This document shows, in pieces, positions 47,885 to 60,373 of a stretch of 64,000 nucleotides of DNA (position 1 is the stretch's first letter; each line of letters opens with the position of its first letter). The notes beneath the pieces were generated by a model. That model was given only the letters and a program-made list of their open reading frames with translations, did not search any database and was not told the DNA's origin. Source of the DNA: Echinarachnius parma (lineage: Eukaryota; Echinodermata; Echinoidea; Clypeasteroida; Echinarachniidae). The position numbers and the translations under genes are program-made. The stretch is from the NCBI GenBank assembly GCA_037951105.1, contig JBAMJV010003343.1:186001-250000 (forward strand), read 5' to 3'.

Positions 47885-49323
47885 CCAATTATAACAGAAA
47901 TTGTAAATAGTTCATTGTCTTCTGGGATAATGCCTGCAGTTTTGAAGATGTCACATGTTTCGCCGATTATTAAAAAAATAAATCTCGATAGAGATGTTCT
48001 ACAGAATTATCGACCAGTATCACAATGACCTTTCCTTGCCAAGGTTATTGAAAGGTGTGCCTGGAAACAGCTTCAAAATTACTTTGAAGCCAACGATTTG
48101 TATGCAGAAACACAATCAACATACAGACTTAATTATAGTACTGAAACAGCACTTCTCAGGGTCCAGAATGACCTCCTTAGTGCTACTGACAAACATCGCG
48201 AAGCAATCTTAGTGCTTCTCGATCTCAGCGCAGCCTTTGACACAATTGACCACACAATGTTATTAGAGAGACTTAGGTCACGCTATGGCTTAGGCGAGGC
48301 AGCCCTCACCTGGTTCTCATCATATCTCAAGGATCGTAAGCATACAGTTGTCATTATCTCAACCTCACTTCCTTAATTGTCGTGTTCCACAGGGGTCTGT
48401 CATCGGCGCGCCTGCTTTTTCATTTTATACTAGCCCACTCAGTGACATTATTTTTGAACACCAAATCAATCATATGATATATGCAGATGATGTACAATTA
48501 TATATTGATTTTGACCCATTAGAAAAGCTTAGTGCTATTTAACGATTGGCATCTTGTATTGCAGACATTAAGTCTTGGGCCACTCAAAATAAACTTAAAT
48601 TTAATGACACAAAAACAAAAATTATTCATATAAGCTCACGCTTCCGTCCTTGTTCTATCCCATTAATTAAAATTGGAGATACTTTTGTGCAGCCTGTTCC
48701 GAAGACTAGGAATCTAGGCGTTATATTCCATGAACATCTCCAATTAAAAGATCAAGTTATAGTAAAACTGTTAGTGCTGGATGGTCTGGTATCTATACAA
48801 TTGGTAAATTGAGGAAGTATTTGGATCAATCATCATCTGAAAAACTTGTCCATGCTTTCATTACATTACATATTGACTATTGCAATAGTCTTCTTGCCGG
48901 TATACCTGACATTGAGATTTCAAGACTACAACGTCTACAAAATGCGTCTGCCAGAAGTATTACTCGTTCTAAACGCCACGACCATATTACCCCTGTATTG
49001 TATAATCTTCATTGGCTGCCTGTTCATTTACGCATACATTTTAAAATATTGTTGATAATGTTTTAATGTTCTACAGGCAATGCCCCTAGCTATTTAAGAA
49101 ATTTGATTGTCCCGTATGCACCAACGAGAAGACTCAGATATGTCACTCAAAATGTGTTTGTTATACCAAAAGTGTTTTCAAGATCTTATGGTGAACGGAC
49201 ATTCTCCTTTATTGGACCGTATTTATGGAACGCTCTGCCTAACTGGGTCAAGACCTCTTCCTCAATTGACTCATTCAAATATAATCTAAACAATTATCTC
49301 TTCAAACAACATTATCAGTCATA
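47885..49323 (+). pseudogene. CR1/L2-like LINE ORF, part downstream of foldback insertion
   Basis: Continues the LINE from 43744: PIITEIVNSSLSSG, VLKMSHVSPIIKK, NYRPVS, then ETALLRVQNDLLSA and LDLSAAFDTIDH, VPQGSVIGAPAFSFY, and the catalytic MIYADDVQLY (about 48472-48501). The thumb (SWATQNKLKFNDTKTKIIHISS) and C-terminal region follow (FITLHIDYCNSLLAGIPD, LHWLPVHLRI, SYGERTFSFIGPYLWNALP), with stop at 49322. Frameshifts near 48010, 48365, 48770 and 49050 and a stop at 48539 make it inactive. The 3' hairpin tail (to about 49990) is split by a T1 MITE. Confidence 0.9.
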
Positions 49324-49397
49324 GCTCAACCACTCTCTATTTCTTTACTTCGTATACTCTAATTTCCTTTTATAAAGCGCTTAGAGGCTTGTTTGCA

Positions 49398-49960
49398 TTA
49401 AAGGGAAAGTTGAGTTTTGGTAGAGAGGGCGCTAGACTACTTAATTGGTTTGTGAGGTAATGAAAAACTGAGTGTAAAATTTGAAAGAGCATAATATTTA
49501 AACAATAAAATCATCTTTGTTTGATCAAAATCGGTTCAGAAACGGCTGAAATATCCATAAATATAACAATTTGTAATAAACCCGGGGCCCCGGGTTTATT
49601 AGAGAATTTTGAACCAGCCGTTAAAAATTCAAAAAAATGCTTCCTCTTTTCAAAAAGTTACAAAATAGGTATTTAAATAGTTGTTGGTTATTTCTCTATC
49701 TAATCACTATTTCAACAAAGCATCACATGCACAATATTTTATTCAAAATGGTTGAAACCGAGGAGTGTTTAGAGAGCGCCCTCTTACGTTTTAACGGCTC
49801 TGTTTTAATGATAACATGATCTTTACTACGTCATTTGTAATTTTGTGTTCCTTTCTAGTTATAATTATTAGTTTGTAATGTAATGATGCAGGTTTTGGTT
49901 ACTAAAATTCAGTTTCACTAAAACTGTACTCTCCTTACCAGAACTCAACTATCCCTTTAA
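49398..49960. mobile_element. T1 MITE inserted in a LINE 3' tail
   Basis: A complete copy with TTAA at both ends. The LINE tail GCGCTTAGAGGCTTGTTTGCA resumes as GCGCTATATAAATTCGTC. The related LINE end at 58820-58850 has TTTGCTTTAAGCATTATAC uninterrupted, so a single TTAA was the target. Confidence 0.95.
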
Positions 49961-50029
49961 GCGCTATATAAATTCGTCATATTATTATATTTGTAGTGGT
50001 AATGCATACAACAGATACTAACATGCGGA

Positions 50030-50103
50030 TATGGTGTGGCGAAATTGGTAGAGCGCGCGCTTTCCGATCATGAGATCCCGAGTTCGAACCCTGCCCACTG
50101 CGT
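50030..50103 (+). repeat. tRNA-like SINE head
   Basis: A-box TGGCGAAATTGG and B-box GAGTTCGAACC at tRNA spacing. The T-stem and acceptor stem do not pair, so it is not a working tRNA. Confidence 0.55.
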
Positions 50104-50405
50104 AATAGTGATATGCCTAGTGTATATATACCTTACAACTGTTGCAACAGATGTGCAATTCGCAAACATGGCTTAGTAAAAAATAAGTTCTCTTCTTGAC
50201 TCGGAGTACAATGTCATCGAATACAAAACGTGCAACAAATTGTGTATACATCTATTTCGGGACCAGTGGAGAATATTATTATGGCACTACGGTTTTACGC
50301 TAGGCCCAACAATTGAAATATTAATTGTTGTTTATGTTTAAGCCATTGCAGAATTGCAGAATATTATTGTCTTAATGAATGTTGATTATTCAATGCATTT
50401 CATTT

Positions 50406-50725
50406 GAACATCTAGTTCAGTATTTCTTTGCCGAGTTATATGAATTGTATGCAATTCATTGATTTTTTGTCTACAATATCCAAACAAAATATACCTACAA
50501 ACGTCATGAGTGTCCCGATTGTGTGGTTTAACGCTACGGGTGCCAATCCGACTCTTCCAATGTTTGAACATCTACCTCAAAATATATTTCCCGTGTTACA
50601 TGAATATTTTGCAATTCATTCATGCCTTTTCCACACTATCCCTCTACCCTAAAAAGGACCTACAAACATCAAGAGTATCCCGTATGCAATTCATTAATTT
50701 ATTTTCTATAATATCCACAACAAAG
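50406..50725 (+). repeat. Partial tandem triplication of a VMAT intron-exon edge
   Basis: Three diverged direct units begin near 50406, 50567 and 50681. Each has ATGCAATTCATT or a variant, followed by a TACAATATCC-like pyrimidine stretch. Unit 1 repeats the coding edge of the first VMAT exon (ACGCTACGGGTGCCAATCCG against ACGCCACGGGCGCCAATCCG). Unit 2 keeps only AAAGGACCTACAAACATC and AGTATCCCG. Unit 3 runs into the real exon. Unit 1 lacks the acceptor AG; unit 2 keeps AAAAAG|GACC. Confidence 0.8.
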
Positions 50726-50918
50726 GACCACCTGTAAACGTCACGACTGTCCCGGCTGCGTGTGTGAACGCCACGGGCGCCAATCCGACGGTTCTAACGG
50801 AGCATCAAATGTACGACGAGATCCTAGGTCACGAAAGCGTCCGCATCGGGCTTCTGTTCGCCTCCAAATCCATCGTACAGCTTGTAACCAACCCGCTCAT
50901 AGGCCCTCTCACAAACAG
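50726..50918 (+). CDS. VMAT: VMAT exon 1 in window: lumenal loop 1 and TM2
   Basis: Encodes [19 protein letters not shown] (two N-glycosylation sequons, NVT and NAT, in the lumenal loop), then [20 protein letters not shown] and [19 protein letters not shown]. The acceptor AAAG|GACC is the least certain edge, because this region was triplicated. Donor AACAG|GTATCG. Confidence 0.88.
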
Positions 50919-52604
50919 GTATCGATGACATCGATTCGTACATGTCAATTATGTGATTATTTTGAAATTAGAAGTTCAGAAATTTCGAAGTTTCCCGATC
51001 TGACTTATGTTCTCTTCCAGCCCACTGAACAGCTTATAACATGTCATGCATAACTAATCCGCTCATATACCCCCTTAACACTGATTTAATCAAAGGGCTA
51101 GTCAGTTAGTAGCGTATGTAAATGTATCTTTGTCCACATTCACAACAAATACTTAGAACTCGATTGGTTCTATCATACCTTGTTGTGTTCGTATTACCAA
51201 TAGAAGCATGCAACATGTTCCGTTTTTTCGAATTTTCTACACGTTTTTGTCTTGCCAATTTATCACCGTCATTGTCAATTTGAATAAGGCAATGACGAGA
51301 TATTCTTAAACCAAGATCCATATCTACTGCAATGGCGCACATTCATTACGGCATGTGTAAAACAGTACAATCAAACTGACATTACAGATGCAAAAGAGTA
51401 CCCTGTATTGTCAGGTCATCATGTTTGATGTACTGCCCTACTCACCTACTCATCCCTCATTATACCCATATTATCATTCTGTTCTTTTTCATTTCCTCGT
51501 CATTCTTAATAATTATCCAGTAGACAATTCCATATCAATACACTTCAATCGTAAATATCTTTTGAACGAAATGGAAATTTGAAAAACCGAAACCTGACCC
51601 ATGATTTTGTTCTTGATACGAATAAAACAAGGTATGAGGGAACCGCTAGAATTCCAATTGGATGTTGAGGATTTGGACAATGTTACTAAGTGCCTTTAAT
51701 AATGGATGATAGTTTTCATAGTATAGTGCTGAGATGTAACGACAAATCCGAAACCAGTCGTAGCTTTTTAATCCAGTCGGGTCGGTTTTAGAAGTACATC
51801 TTGGAAAGCACTGAACTGCTAGCCTATTTTAAAGCATAATAAGTATACATTTATTATCTAAAGTGTGTTGATTTTGTCTGTTGTAATCCTTTATCAAATG
51901 AAATATAATCCAGCTACATTGCACATTATGGTACTAAAAAATAATATGAATAATTTAATCATGAGAAACCTCTTCCTTATTTGCCCATATGCAGGGTAGG
52001 CTACTCACTACCAATGTTCACTGGATTTATCATCATGTTTGCCTCCACCTTAGGTAAGTGAAGTCCTTTTCAATATACACATGATAATTTAATAATCATT
52101 ATAATGACAATTATTATACTACATACCCCGTTGCAAGAAGAGATATAATCTATTGTAACTTATTGATTGTAAATCAGAAAATGTGCGAGTTTCAACCAAT
52201 CAGATCTGCGCATTTAGAACACGTGATCGAACTTACAATATTTACAATCTTACAATCGATTGTATCTCTTTCTGCAACGGGGCCCAGGTAATATTAAACA
52301 AACTCATACAATGAGTGATAATAATAATACAAACAATGTCAATACCGCAAACCACACGTATTAATGTTAATACTATAAATCATAATAACAATAATAATAT
52401 TAAAAATCGTAATCATCATCATAATAATATTAATGATACTTATGATACTAATACTACTTATACTACTACTACTACTACTTACAATAATAATACTACTACT
52501 AATAATAGTTATACTATATGTAACAATCATACTTATGTTATTAATAATACAATAATAGTACTTATAGTACTAACATTACTAATAATAATCTTATACAATT
52601 ATTT

Positions 52605-52635
<31 letters not shown>

Positions 52636-55600
52636 GTTGAACCTCAATGTAATTTCATCTTTATTCCAGTGTTTGCTTTCGGGGAAAGCTTTACAATTCT
52701 TCTCATAGCAAGAATGATTCAGGGAATCGGGTCATCGTGTTCTTCAGTCGCAGGTAAGTACAACATTGGAAACAGGGGCATTCGGAGGCAAGGGGTGGGG
52801 GGGGGGGGGGGCAGGGGGCAGGGGGCCCTAGCAAAACGGCGAAAACGCAATAGGGAAAATAAAGATAAAATTTATCAGTTATAGTGTGCCCTATCTTTAG
52901 TAGTACGTACATTAAGCCTCTTTCACTGAGTGTTATGTCAAAAAGTTGTCATTACGAACGAAATTATATTACCTACATGCTACGAATCTATATTTTGTAC
53001 TAGTACTATACATGTAAAAGGCTGCAACACTTGATATTTGGACTAGCTTATGTACACTCATTACAACAAAACATCAACAGGCTATTGATTTATTCTCAAT
53101 TAGTTATTTTAATTTGTAGTCTTTGTTTATTCTATTTAGTCGTAGCTTATGATATACAATCTGACATTATTAAAGAATATACCGTACGTCATCAAGCCAT
53201 AATGCAATAATGACACCATATTATTATTTCCACGTCATAAGTCTTGCTATTTTAATTGACGAGCAAAGAGTAAACTAATATATTGCTTTTGACTTTATTA
53301 TGCTACTGACATTTCCCTAATTACTGACATTTTCCTAATTACCCGACCAGGAATGGGAATGCTCGCCCAGAGGTTCCCCGATGATGCGGAGAGGGGAGCC
53401 GCCATAGGCTTCGCACTCGCTGGTCTAGCTCTCGGAGTGCTTAGTGAGTATTGATGTGTTTGCATGTATTTAAGCACATACAGCCCTTGTTTAAAAGAAA
53501 CATTTGGCCCTAATGGCAACATAACCATATATTTATGATAATGGTTAGATTGCCCATTCCAATTGGACGAAGGTCCGATGCAATATTTCATACCGCGACT
53601 AAACTTTAAACGAATGAACATTGCATAATATTATTATGTTATGCGCATGAAGATTATAGTTTTCATCATGGCATGCAAAATTGTGCTATATCATTCCAGT
53701 CGGTTGTAGAATATAAATTATATTTGGCTGGGCTCAAATTGATAGTCTTAAAAATATATAATACAAGTTATAATGAACATACATTATGATCATGTTATTA
53801 TCAACATACCGAAACAATATATGATCACGATTGTTATATTTGTTTTACGGTTTCTTAAGTTTGTCTGTAAGCTATAACATTACAATTTAATTCTGACCCA
53901 CATTTTTGTTCGAAACCCATATTACAAATTACCACTTTAATCTAGAAATTTGTGATCGCACACAAGTAGTGTGTTTTATTGTTTTACTGTAGGTCATTGT
54001 TATCATTGAACATTGTCATCTGTAAGGGGTTTCACACGATGGCCAAATCGTGATTGTAATCACGGTCTGCGTGAAGTCTTTTTCCTCGTGTGAAAGCAAG
54101 GCAACAGAATCACAGTGTTTGTAAACATGATTACAATCATGATTGCAATCACGATTTGGCTTGTGTGTGAAAGGGCTCTGAGTCGAAAGACACTCAAGTC
54201 ACATTCCATTGTCTAATGTTGTGTATTACAGTCGGGCCGCCTTTTGGTGGAGTCATGTACGAGTTCGTGGGCAAATCATCTCCGTTCCTCGTTCTAGCAA
54301 TCCTAGCTTTACTAGACGGTCGTAAGTATTATTAGCGAAGGTAGTCTTGTCTCTCGATGATTGTATTGTACCCCCCCCCCCCCCTCCCGTGCCCTCCAAC
54401 TGTTCTAAGCTCGAAACATGTACATATTAATACTATCCTCGCATTTAAAATGGTGGTACGTATATACATTATATACTGTTGAATCCACGCTTCGAACCCC
54501 CCTCCACCAGTGGCGTAGCTACGGACGGGGGGGGGGGGGGGGGGGGGGGGGTGGGGGGGGGGGGGGGTCGTGCACACCTCCTACATTTTACAATAACAAT
54601 AAAAACATAAGGGTTCATCTTTGAAAAAAATAAAATAAATACATAAGCCGTGCCCCCCCCCCCCCCCAAAAAAAAAAATCAGTCCGACCACGCTACGCCA
54701 CTGCCTTTATACACGATCTACATGAGGGCCATTCTTGGTCACGTGTGTGACCCAAAACATGACAAATTTTGAAATGGGATGCTTATATTTCAGTAAGTAT
54801 GAGACTATAATGGTTTTTACTTCATATGTGACTTGAATATGTTGTAGTCTTTCAAACTTAACACAAAAGATTTTATAAGGATTACGTAACTCAATGTCAG
54901 AGGTCAAATGGCATGGGTCACGTGTGTGACTTCGCACGGAGCGCTTTTTTTCATACCTAAATTTCATTTGGAAAATTCTTTAAAATATGAATAGCTATAA
55001 TGTTCATCTTATTACCAGAGAAGTACTATACATTTGTAAGTACAACAATAGCAATGAATGAAAATTATATCAAACCGTTGTTTTTTATAGTACTTAATTA
55101 TGTAGCAACGTCTGGTCACGTGTGTGACATTTTGGGGTGGTCACGTGTGTGACATGTACAATATGAATGGAAAAATGGGAATTTTATAATATCGGGTTTA
55201 GAAAAGAATGAAAGGTTGAATTTGTACAAAGTTGGTATCAACCTGTACAGGAAAGTGAGAAGAATGAGCTTGCTAATTATCCTTTTGATATCTTGATTAT
55301 TTTCTGAATTATGATTATTAGAAAAATATTGAAATATGTAAATTTATGCAAATGAGTAAAAAAGTTTCATTTTAAACTTCAAATCATGTATTTCATGAAA
55401 CTTTACACATGGATCATTCCAAAAATGGAACAAAACTACAGAAAAATAAAACTTCAATTTTTCCGAAAAAGTTTCACTTTTCAAAGAATGGCCCATGAGC
55501 AGATCGAATTTATCGTGGTACCGACTAGGTTTTTGGTTGTAAAAAAGGCAATTCGAAGGCATTTTCTGTCAACCTTTTACATTTACAGATTGATGATATA

Positions 55601-58600
55601 TCATTAAAGGGATCTATAGTAACATTGTCGAAATCCACAAAACTTACTTAGAACGACTAGTGATTCTCTCATACCGTGTTGTATTCGTATTAATACCGAT
55701 AGAAGCATGGAAAAGTTTTGTTTTTTCGAATTTCCCTTTCGTTAGAAAGTTATTTATATTATATATATAATAAAGTTATATATTATAAAGATATATATAT
55801 TATCCACTGGAATGTTATAACTGTGTACAAAGTAAATGCGATGAGATAGCGAATAATTATCACTTTGCATTTTCGCTCGTTATTGGCCATAATATATTCA
55901 TTTAACGTGAAATTCTCACACATTGCAATTAAGTAGACATATCAGATCACACAAATTACATTTTATCCACCATTTCATCACCTTTTTTTCAGATGTCAAC
56001 AAAGTTACTAGATCCCTTTAAATTTGCCGGGAATAAAAGCAAACATTTTGCAGTGATTTTGATAGAGTGGTTTCCCAATACTGTTCTTTAGCTTTCATTC
56101 AAATGTTCAAAGCCTGTCCGTAATCCATATTATTTGTATTTTACAAAGTTTTCATTGTTTTGTCCTGAACCAGTATACTAATTTCAATTGTTTTCTGTAT
56201 TGTCTCGTGAACCACACAGTACTTCAGCTGTTGGCGCTAAACCCAACGTGGTCAAAAGAAGACAACATGCAAGGAACGCCATTCCTCAAGCTTCTCAAGG
56301 ACCCGTATGTTCTGATAGCAGCAGGTACGTTTTGACAGTAATAAGTACATTTTCGTAATCCATAGTGTATAGGAAACTTGTACGTACATTCTTATCACCA
56401 GCCAATACCAATGATAAAGCTCAGTTCAAGTAGACGACGTTTCCAATTAACCATGTTAACTGCAACACCAGTCACGGGTATAGTTGTAAAAATCCAGAGG
56501 TCAAATCCTAAACACTTTCGATTTCAAGTTCGGTGTTGAGGCTGGTGTTAGTGCTTATTAAACACTAACACTCGCGTTAAACACCGAACGTGAAACCCTT
56601 TAATATGACGTGTAAAATACACCATACATTAATATTGCGTCACCAATCTGAAACATATTGATCGATTAACCTGTTCCCTGCTACATTTTGAAATTCCCAA
56701 AGAGGTGATACAGGACTCAGCGTGTTCCCGTTGGCAATGGCATGGGTTGAATTGCTGCGTCCTCAAATTCCAAAATGCGCACAGTTTATCCGTGCCTAGT
56801 GAGTGGAATGGGGGCGGAATCGTGCGTACGTTTAAAGGAATAGTACAGTTTGGGTCAAACTAAATGTCAGTAACCAAAACTTGAACCATATCATTACAAA
56901 CTACCTATTAGTTATAATTCCACCATGCCCGAAAGGTAGAAAAACCTATAAACGGCTAAGTTAAAATGCTGTCATCATTCAAAAAGCAGCCGTTAAAACA
57001 CAAGAGGGCGCTCTCTAAAAAGGTTTCAACCATTTTTAAAATATAAAATTGTGAATGTGATGTTTTGTAAAAATAATGATTCAATAGAGAGATCATTAAC
57101 AACTATTTAAAAACATCTTTGGTGCATTTTCGAAAAAGTGTAGGCATTATATACATTTTTTCTGAAATTGTTTAATAAATGTGGGTCCCACATTTAATCC
57201 AATCGGATATATTTATTTATATTTCAGCTCTTTCTGCACCGATTTTGATCAAATACAGTTTGTTTTATCTTGAAAACCAGTGCTCTTCCAAATATTACAC
57301 TTAGTTTTCCCGTACCTCACAAATTAATTATTTATTGAAGCGCTCTCTATACTAAAACTGTACTATACGCGTGGCATGCTGAATGAGAGAAAAATGAATA
57401 GTTAACATTTTCTTCAAAATAATGATTACAATAATTATAGTGATTGACATTATTGTATTGTATTATTTTGATCCAGGTGCGATAACATTCGGAAACATGG
57501 GCATTGCACTTCTGGAACCAAGATGGAAGCGGAAAAGTGGCAACTCGGTAAGAATTTGTTTCCTCAAAAACTTTATAATCTATATTTTAGGGTCGTCGAA
57601 TATTCTTTCTTTAAGAGTAATAGAGCTTAAAGGGATCTAGTAACATTGTTAAAATCCACCCAACTTTACTCTCTAGGCGGTTCTCACATGCCTCGCTGTA
57701 TTCCTATATCACCATTGGAAGCATGGGCCATGTTTTTGGTTTTCCGAATTTTTCTTTTGTTATAAAGATATTTATGACTGAAGTGTTTGGATTTGAAAGT
57801 CTCCCTTGGTGACTTTCAACTGTGTAAAAAGTACTCAGTGCTGGACGTGCCCCATCACAGAAGTACACCTTTTTATCAAGTCTTTGTCAGTTTGTGCCCA
57901 TAATTATAAGCAAATTTACTAGATCCCTTTAACGGGAGCACTCATTACAAATTAAAGCATGGCAAATAATACATTATAATTACGTACAAGTTCAGTCTTA
58001 ATTCTTACTAATTGTGGGGCTCGTGTAGTGTATATTTTGCATATATAATTTATATTCCTTTATGTCCAATGAACTGAAATTATATTTCATTTTTTTGGAC
58101 ACACTGTTTAATAACGATACCTGCAAAATCTTATATAAACAATGTGCACAAATAGTACCCCAATATTGCTATTTCAAAATAATGTCATGTACGTAGTCCT
58201 ATTGTGTCTTGATGTATCAAAACCCTGCCCTTGTCGGTAATTCATGTTTTGAAGAAATAGGCAGTTTAAGTTCACATAATGTATATACAAGACTTATGTT
58301 AGTAAACATGAAAGAATCATAATCATTGCTGATTATTGTCCGATGTTTTAAAATAAGGCATCAAATGGAAGCTTGCGATGAGGCCTTTCTCATGGCTTGA
58401 ATATCAAAAATTTCTTTTTACCGACAAGTTCAGGGTTTTGTTTATCCAGTGTAATAATTTTGTTTCTACAGGTGCTATATTTTTACCTGCAAGTGTCTCG
58501 TATCTCATCAGCACAAATATTTTCGGACTTTTAGGACATAGGATAGGAAGGTAAGTTGAATTAGAAATTTAATTTACGTTTTTAGAAATATAATACGCCG

Positions 58601-60342
58601 TTATGATACATTTTCTGCTTTGTCTTACTATCAGGGTGTTTGTATTTCCCTAAATTTCCACTTGCATGTCAATCAATTTTAATGGACTGATTCAAACACA
58701 ATTTAATATATTTTGTTCAAACAACAACACTATCAGTTCTAGCTCAAACACTTCTTTATTTTCACACTCGTCTGTATACTCTGATTTATTTTCTAAGGAG
58801 CTTAGATGCTTGTTTGCTTTAAGCATTATACATACGTCATATTATTATTATTATCATTATTAAATATGCTACAACATATAACAGTGTTATCAAATCGTTG
58901 AATCTGAACTTGTCGCCCAAAGCAATGTCAAATATGATTATGCGAAGTTATTATCGATATTGTATACTGATCAACCAGATATAGAATAGTCGTCTTGTTG
59001 ACAAAATCATACAATCCTAACAGGTTTTAATTCGTTATAAAGAAGAATATTATAGTATTATGTAATGGCTTTATGCGGTGCTCCTGAAAGCGGCTAGAAA
59101 TGATGATCAATTATATTAGGCACCATATAAATCGAGTATATTATATTATCTTTGTATTATGATTTATGTCGCTAGATCTAAATTGACTAACACTACCATG
59201 ACTACTATAACAATATGTATTTATTAACAAAAATGATTATGAAGTGGTTGCGCATCTTCCTTTATCTAGTCATTTTTTTTCTTCTCCTTCTTTGCAGGTG
59301 GTTATGCTCAATGATTGGAATGTTTATTGGCGGCATCGCAATGATGTTGGTAAGAAGCATTTGTATTTCTATGTTGTATATTTTATGTCTTAGCGGTAAA
59401 TGGTACTGTTGTTATGTTGGTCAGTTGTATACGATTATGATATCTATAGAGCTACCGTAACTCCACCGTGGCGACGGATCTGGGGGTGCACATAGGCAAC
59501 ATTTCGGGGGCATCTGACAAGCAAACATAACTAACATTTCACCAACTCGCTGCATGCATTATAATTATTATAGTCAGATTTAACCTGTACTAGATTTTAC
59601 AATCCCCATAATATTGGGACCAACAGGTTCCAGTAGGTAATGGGACACTCAATTCCTTATCAACCCCAAATGTCTTGCGCCTGTTATAATTATATTGAGA
59701 CATGCATTGAATCGAATTAATATTGTGTGCGCGTATTGATGATACAATGTCTCACTTCAGAAACGTCCTCTTAATACCATTTCGATAGTATTATTTCGTT
59801 TTATATTGATCTGTGCATTTCCATTTATGATTATGTCCATATTTTACCCGAACAAACCGTTCATTCTTTTAAATATTATATTTTGTGTAACAAAAGTTGA
59901 AATGAGCATATAACCCTAACCCTAACCCTTATTGTTATGAACATTAGTTGTTTGTTTCCGAGCTCGTTTGTGTTTAGTACATGAGAAAGTTTAGTGGGTT
60001 GAAACCCCAAAAATATTTAAACTAAATTGTTATTATTATATCTCAATTTCAGTTTATTGATTTCATAAAAACGTATAATATTTACAATGATAAAATGTGT
60101 CGGGGAAATTACGAAAAAGCCGATGGCTTGAAGAGGGTAATTCCCTGCGTACTTTCAATTTCCTTGACTGGTTTCAGTATGTTATGTCGAAATTGTTAAC
60201 AATGATTCCAACTGAGAAAGTTCTAAAAACATTCGCGGTAACCGAATTGTGTACCATGGAAGAGTTATTTCCCCATATATAGCCTCCTTATGCATGCTCG
60301 GTCGCTTCGCTTACACGACAAGCGACCCCCCCCCCCCCCCCC

Positions 60343-60373
<31 letters not shown>

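Noticed and set aside
50030..50103. Functional tRNA gene (also 12649-12716 and 61530-61606)
   Set aside because: A- and B-boxes are visible, but acceptor and/or T stems do not pair; better explained as SINE heads.
52315..52884. 189-codon Asn/Thr/Tyr-rich open frame
   Set aside because: Low-complexity intron sequence that runs through VMAT exon 3 and past its splice donor; only the exon is real.
59911..59930. Telomere or telomere fusion
   Set aside because: Only three units, inside an intron.
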